DNA from: Coffea arabica
Lineage: Eukaryota > Streptophyta > Magnoliopsida > Gentianales > Rubiaceae
Length of the DNA stretch: 64,000 nucleotides
Assembly: GCF_036785885.1 (NCBI RefSeq)
Contig: NC_092329.1
Coordinates: 5,580,001 to 5,644,000 of the forward strand
Reading direction: 5' to 3'
Of the stretch, positions 59,409 to 64,000 are shown in pieces; position 1 is the stretch's first letter; every line of letters begins with the position of its first letter. Both the position numbers and the translations under genes were made by a program. The notes beneath the pieces are model-generated. The model was given only the letters and a program-made list of their open reading frames with translations, did no database searches and was not told the DNA's origin.

Positions 59409-60060
59409 GATTATAAAAGTAGCAAAAGATCAAGAGGAAGAATTCTTGCTCAAAACCCAATGTTCAGGTTGAAATGCATAATCCACTTTTTGTGTTTTTG
59501 GGTGCGTTTTAAGCCGGGCAGTGGTGGTGGTAGCGGTGGGAGTGGCTGTGGCTTGTTGCTGCAACAGTGTCCAGGTGATGAGCAGCTTTGACAGAATAGT
59601 AGTGTGAGATTAAAAGGATGTGTGAAAATTAAAAATAATCTTGGGAAAAAAAAGTGTTTATAAGGATAAAAACTTTTATTTCCAAATAATGGGCTATCTT
59701 TTTATCTTTTACTCTTTTTTTTTCTTTTAGAGTTCGAAATTGGTTCAAAAACTTTAAGCTGAACTTGGCATCAAGCAATTTTATTCCCCTCAAAGAAGGG
59801 GAAAAAAAAAAAAGAACATGCTACATATTAAAAATGATGGTTATAGATTATGCTTCCAAATTCTAATCGCTGACCTAATTGTCATAATAGATATTATGGT
59901 ATTAATATATATATATTTTTATTTATTGGAGAAAATTAACACTTGTAGTCTATAACCCTTTTTGAGATGAGATACATATAAAGTAAAAAGTGATTTCGAA
60001 ATGTATTAAAAGAATAATTCTCAAAAACTCCAAAAGTTTATGCCACAAAAATTGCAATCC
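59409..60060. other. Intergenic: MRG upstream region
   Basis: 5' flank of the MRG gene, with G-rich GGTGGTGG-type stretches at 59520-59550 and AT-rich DNA beyond. No gene recognised. Confidence 0.4.
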
Positions 60061-60070
60061 AAGTAAGTTG

Positions 60071-60287
60071 TCATTAGGCCTTTGACCTGGTGATCACCAT
60101 CCATGACTTAAGTCTCGGTGGTGTGGGAGGTCAACCCTTGCCTCCCACCAATTTGTCACCATATGTGGCGGTCTTAATTAGCCATTTTCGATGGAGTTTC
60201 TACTTACATCAAGTCCCTCTCCCCCTCCCCCTAGATTAGACTAGATTAGGTTATAGAAATTTTATCGTTGCGACAAAAAAAAAAAGA
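60071..60287 (+). mobile_element. SINE
   Basis: About 217 bp ending TTATCGTTGCGAC plus an A-run. It is flanked by a 10-bp direct repeat AAGTAAGTTG at 60061-60070 and 60288-60297. A box B-like AGGTCAACCC lies near 60130. The 3' end resembles the SINE-like repeat ending at 38.7 kb (TTATCATTGCAAC plus A-run), so the two are probably one family. Confidence 0.75.
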
Positions 60288-60297
60288 AAGTAAGTTG

Positions 60298-61563
60298 CTA
60301 ATTTATTGATGACAAAAATAATTTTCTACGCATCATCTAGACGATTAATAACCATGATGACGGACAAGATCTTGTGCTGCTCAAGAAATGTGTAGGGAAA
60401 TTTTCTAGTCCCAAAGTTTGGGTGAGGTGATGGGTGAATTTCAGGATTGGAGCTGAATGAGCAGTTGATCATAAAGACAATTGGAATTTCTTTGTGGATC
60501 CAATCCGTGGGATCTGCAATAGTATATGTTTTAGATTTCTCATAACATTTTCAAATTTATTTTTGAGAATGAACAATTTACGTTGTCATGCATGGAAACA
60601 TTAAATGCATATAGTTGACCAACCTTTTTTTTTTTTCTTTCCTTTTTTATTTTTTTCGCTTTTCAATTAATCTGGCTTGAAAAACGAAAGACAACACCCT
60701 TTTCTTATTCATTTTCCTTGACCTTTATAAATGAAGGCTGCTTTTATAGCAATTCAACTAACTTCAACTAGCAATACAAATTGTTGGGATTTCTTCATCA
60801 ATATATTTGGAAGAGCACTAGAGTTAAAACATTCTTTACGTTATAAGCTGCCGATTGAAACTTGCAGTACTTTCTTTTGGTAAAAAATTTGCTGTACCCT
60901 TTTCAATATACTAGCATTAAGAAACATACAATTCCTAATTGAGTTTCGATCGTGATATTATGCTCTAAAATCAAGTTTAAATAACACTTTCTTTGATTAA
61001 TGGAAGCTTTTTCTTCCATGTGGAATATTAAACTCAAACTTCAATTGTATGGAGGCAATTACTGGTCAAGTCTACAGTCTACATGGTCTCAGGAGAAGAA
61101 TTGAACTCGGCCGGCATCCCCACCTTCATAGAAAGTACTCTTGATGGTCAAAATACCACTAACACATTTCATCCCATCTCTTAGTGGATTAGTCTCTTTT
61201 TTTTTTGGTGCAAGAATAGTAGATTAGTAGTGATTACTTCTCCCTTGCAATATACTCTTTTTTTTTTTTTTTTGCAGTATTTGGTAATATTGCGTGCCAT
61301 TAGTGTTAAAAGTGGAATGGGAAAACACGGTGCTGTGCAGGGGAAAAGAAAAGGGGTTCACAACTTCACATGGGCTGTGCAGGCAGGCAAGCAAGTGAAT
61401 CAATTAAATGAATTAATCTGCTGAATATTACTGCTTCGCAGCTCCAAGAAACGGCAACAAAAAATGAATACATGAACAAATAAAGGAATGCTTATAAGTA
61501 CTAAGAATGAAAGAATGCAAAACTCAAACGTCAGCATGATGATAATCTTGATTCTTGCTATAG
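60298..61563. other. Intergenic AT-rich DNA
   Basis: Contains T-runs at 60626-60636 and 61259-61274. No gene or structured repeat recognised. The end is the 3' flank of the PIP-like gene. Confidence 0.4.
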
Positions 61564-61821
61564 CTAGTGGCCTTCACCAGGACTCGGCCCCGACTCCTTG
61601 ATCGCCTCCAGAGAATGCCCTTCAGTAAACTGGTGTCCTTTTCCATCACTCGGGCCTCCAGTCTTGATAGCTTCGACGTACAAATCACCAATTTCAGTCG
61701 TTATTCCTACATCAACAGTGGTTTGAGCCTCTGCAGCCTTCATGGGACGAGCTTCAATGCTCATAAAAACTGAGTTCAGAAGAAGAAGAAAGAAAATCCC
61801 AAAAAACCTGGAATTTGTCAT
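61564..61821 (-). CDS. PIP-like secreted signalling peptide precursor with two SGPS-GxGH motifs
   Basis: 85 aa from the ATG at 61821. Signal peptide at residues 1-24 (FFGIFFLLLLNSVFM...SIEA). After a variable acidic middle, the unit EAIK..GPS..GxGH occurs twice: residues 50-63 (GGPSDGKGH) and 72-85 (SGPSPGEGH, at the very C-terminus). The SGPS...GxGH motif defines the plant PIP/PIPL peptides (PAMP-induced secreted peptides), which are cleaved from precursors and bind LRR receptor kinases such as RLK7. The upstream in-frame codons to 61968 read as non-conserved leader. Which motif is released, and whether both are, is unknown. Confidence 0.85.
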   Translation of the reverse strand: MTNSRFFGIFFLLLLNSVFMSIEARPMKAAEAQTTVDVGITTEIGDLYVEAIKTGGPSDGKGHQFTEGHSLEAIKESGPSPGEGH

Positions 61822-61968
61822 GACTTTTACTTGGCTTTTAAATCTCAGAAAAATTAATAATACTGTGGCAATTACAATATGGGCAATGATGGTGTAAATT
61901 TGCGAGAGAGCAGTTGCTAGTTTTGCTTGGAGAGGAGAATGATCTGCGATAGAGAGCAACACGTACAT

Positions 61969-61980
61969 ACATATATATAG
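61969..61980 (-). promoter_or_regulatory. TATA box of the PIP-like gene
   Basis: CTATATATATGT on the minus strand, about 150 bp before the ATG at 61821. It suits a TATA-driven promoter for this inducible peptide class. Confidence 0.5.
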
Positions 61981-64000
61981 AGCAAGGAATCTTGGGGACT
62001 AAGCAGATAAACTGTAGAAGTTGGGGAACGTTAAGAGGAAGTTAGAGGAAAAATAATACGGAAATGGAGAGGCCATATTTGACTGTGGAAGAACGGAATG
62101 GAATTATGGAAGTGCCCCATTCAAACACGTGGGTGGTAAATTGGAAGTAATTGAATTTGCTATTAAAACTTGAAAAAGGGTGCCGCCACCTCCAAGTTCT
62201 TCTTCTTGGTGGAAGCGACGAGGGAGCTTCATCCCAATAAGTGACATCGGAAAATACCAGAATCTTGACCAATTTCTGTATTATAATTCAAATATTGCTA
62301 CTAGCTAACCAGGACTTTACTAATCAATGTATATATATATATGTATATATATAAAACATATTCCACTTTCTAAAGACGACTTGGACATTGATTTGAAAGT
62401 AGAAGGTTGGGGTTGTGCAAGTTAAGGCATTGATTTTTCGTTGAGAATGACTTTTTCAACATGATGACAGAACACTAGGTCATGGAGCAATACAACGTAC
62501 GGATATTGATGTAAGCGTGAGACTACATAAGCAAGCATCTGTATGAAGATTATACGAAGTATGATTAATTTGTCCTGTAATGTTATCTATGGTGTTTCTT
62601 GCTCTTCCTTTGATTGTTAACATTGGCCTATTGCTAGAGTCTTGCAAATTCTCCGTTTCGGTCAGTTTCAGAGAAGCTACATGGAATAGTTGTATGGGTA
62701 TTCCAGTAGGCACAAGTGTTTTGACCTTAAATAAGTACTGGCACTATTGTTACATGCCAATGCACAAATAGATGCTTTTTGCAGACTTTTTCCATAGTTT
62801 TGGCGTTGTCCTAGTTGAACACAAGTTACAGAATCAATTTTTTTTTATATTATTATTTTCAAGCTAAATTGGGTGAATAGAAAACACCAGGAAACATGAG
62901 ATGAAAAGGAAGTTTAAAGAGGACCCGCCAAAGAGGGCTATCTAATTTTTTAGCAGTATCATCCTCATAGGGACTACTGGACTATGATAGCAGTGGATCC
63001 CTATTATTATTATTATTTTTTTCAATAAAAAACAAATTAAACTAATTTTGTCATACTTCAGCATCAGTTTAACATGTGGGTTTCTTGTCATACTAATTTT
63101 GTCCTGTAAAATGTTATCTATGTTGTTTCTTGCTCTTCTCACCCCACCATGCCAATATTGAAGAAAGAAAGAAAGAAATGGCTCCTTTACATTGGTGATT
63201 TTCCCAGAATAAGGCAATATAACGACAGGCCACGTACATTGTCATGCAATTCTCCTTGGCAGAAATTTTTTTTTTTTTTTTCTGATATTGTCCTTATTTA
63301 AGTTATTGCTGGTGATCAAAAATTATGAACTTACTATGTTTTATCACTACCCCATCTTCTTAGCATTATACTTTAGGTATTTCCCCCTCTCCATTTTAGA
63401 TATTTTAACAAATACTTAAAATTCTAAACGATACAACTAAGTATCGATTGAGAGAATTTTATAGAATACGTTTCAAATTAAGCTGCAGCGCCTGCCTCGC
63501 ATGCTACAAGACTTTCAAAGAAAAATAGGTATAGACACATTTTTCTTGGGTGTGGACAGTATTTCAAACAAAGCAAGCGAGTGTGATCAAGGTGAGACGG
63601 CAAGAATGGAAGTCTAATCAACAGTTTTCTAAGTCAACTTGGGGGCTGAATCATGATTTAGTAACAATCACCTCATGAATTTAACATTTGTTCCACTGCA
63701 TGCTATTGAATGTTAAAGCCATCCCTCATTTGAGTTGATTTTTTTTTTTTTTCAATTCAAAGGAGGCTCCAAAGTCACCTTTCATGTGACCATAATGACA
63801 ACTTCATATGTTACAGTAATGTTTATTTAAATTTAGAGTTTGACAGCCACTAAACCATTTATCAGTTCAAGTTATAACCATCAAACAATTTTTCATCACA
63901 AGTTGGCCATTAAACTCAGTACACCCATGACCATTGCATCAATTAATACTCTTAATCTATGAAATAAGCAGAACACGTGGTATAGTTTTGCTCTTAATCG
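61981..64000. other. Intergenic: end of window
   Basis: AT-rich, with a TA-rich tract at 62330-62352 and a T-run at 63268-63281. A segment of about 40 bp (62570-62608) recurs at 63101-63138. No gene recognised. Confidence 0.4.
62570..63138 (+). repeat. Short direct repeat pair (about 40 bp, 0.5 kb apart)
   Basis: TTGTCCTGTAATGTTATCTA continuing to TTTCTTGCTCTTCC at 62570-62608 recurs at 63101-63138 with a 2-base insertion and one or two substitutions. Only the two ends of this interval are repeated. Origin unknown. Confidence 0.5.

Noticed and set aside
1-64000. CRISPR arrays, bacterial operons, rRNA or clear tRNA genes
   Set aside because: The window is plant nuclear DNA. No spaced identical repeats of that kind were seen, and the only tRNA-like sequences are SINE heads.

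Overview
The window is nuclear DNA of a flowering plant, most likely a eudicot. The genes are intron-rich and AT-rich, with GT-AG introns and plant-specific families: SCPL acyltransferase-like, S-domain receptor kinase, PIP-like peptide and MRG. They are separated by plant transposons. The species cannot be fixed from sequence alone. I rebuilt the exons by hand; in every multi-exon gene the reading phase closes across all junctions.

Layout. 0.2-4.6 kb (-): a 14-exon serine carboxypeptidase-like gene with a small MITE in intron 6. 5.7-9.2 kb: two Mutator-like elements, each with 9-bp target duplications; the first carries a complete two-exon GRF-zinc-finger gene. 9.5-19.3 kb: a young Ty3/gypsy element of the Tat type on the minus strand. 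Its polyprotein has two in-frame stops and a changed RT active site. Between pol and the 3' LTR it carries a separate spliced gene on the opposite strand, with its own TATA box and poly(A) signal. 21.1 kb: a SINE. 22.0-29.1 kb (-): a 13-exon multi-FKBP/TPR immunophilin. 29-39.7 kb: mostly intergenic, with a hAT element, MITEs, SINE-like insertions and one small conserved plant gene at 33.6-34.1 kb (-). 39.8-41.4 kb (+): an LCAT1-like acyltransferase, preceded by a short ORF whose stop overlaps its start codon. 42.5-45.6 kb (+): a BSD-domain protein. 46.3-48.7 kb (-): an intronless ZmPK1-type S-domain receptor kinase. 49-50.6 kb: repeat debris (hAT element, LINE tail). 51.2-59.4 kb (-): a 10-exon MRG-family chromatin reader with a 14-nt microexon. 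60.1 kb: a SINE. 61.6-61.8 kb (-): a PIP-like secreted peptide precursor with two motif copies. 62-64 kb: no gene seen.

The host genes do not form one pathway. Two (receptor kinase, PIP-like peptide) belong to signalling, one (FKBP/TPR) to chaperone or stress biology, one (MRG) to chromatin, and two (SCPL, LCAT) to acyl transfer. The most interesting material is in the mobile elements: a spliced antisense gene inside a retrotransposon, and a zinc-finger gene inside a Mutator-like element. The unusual splice sites and active-site changes in host genes come next.
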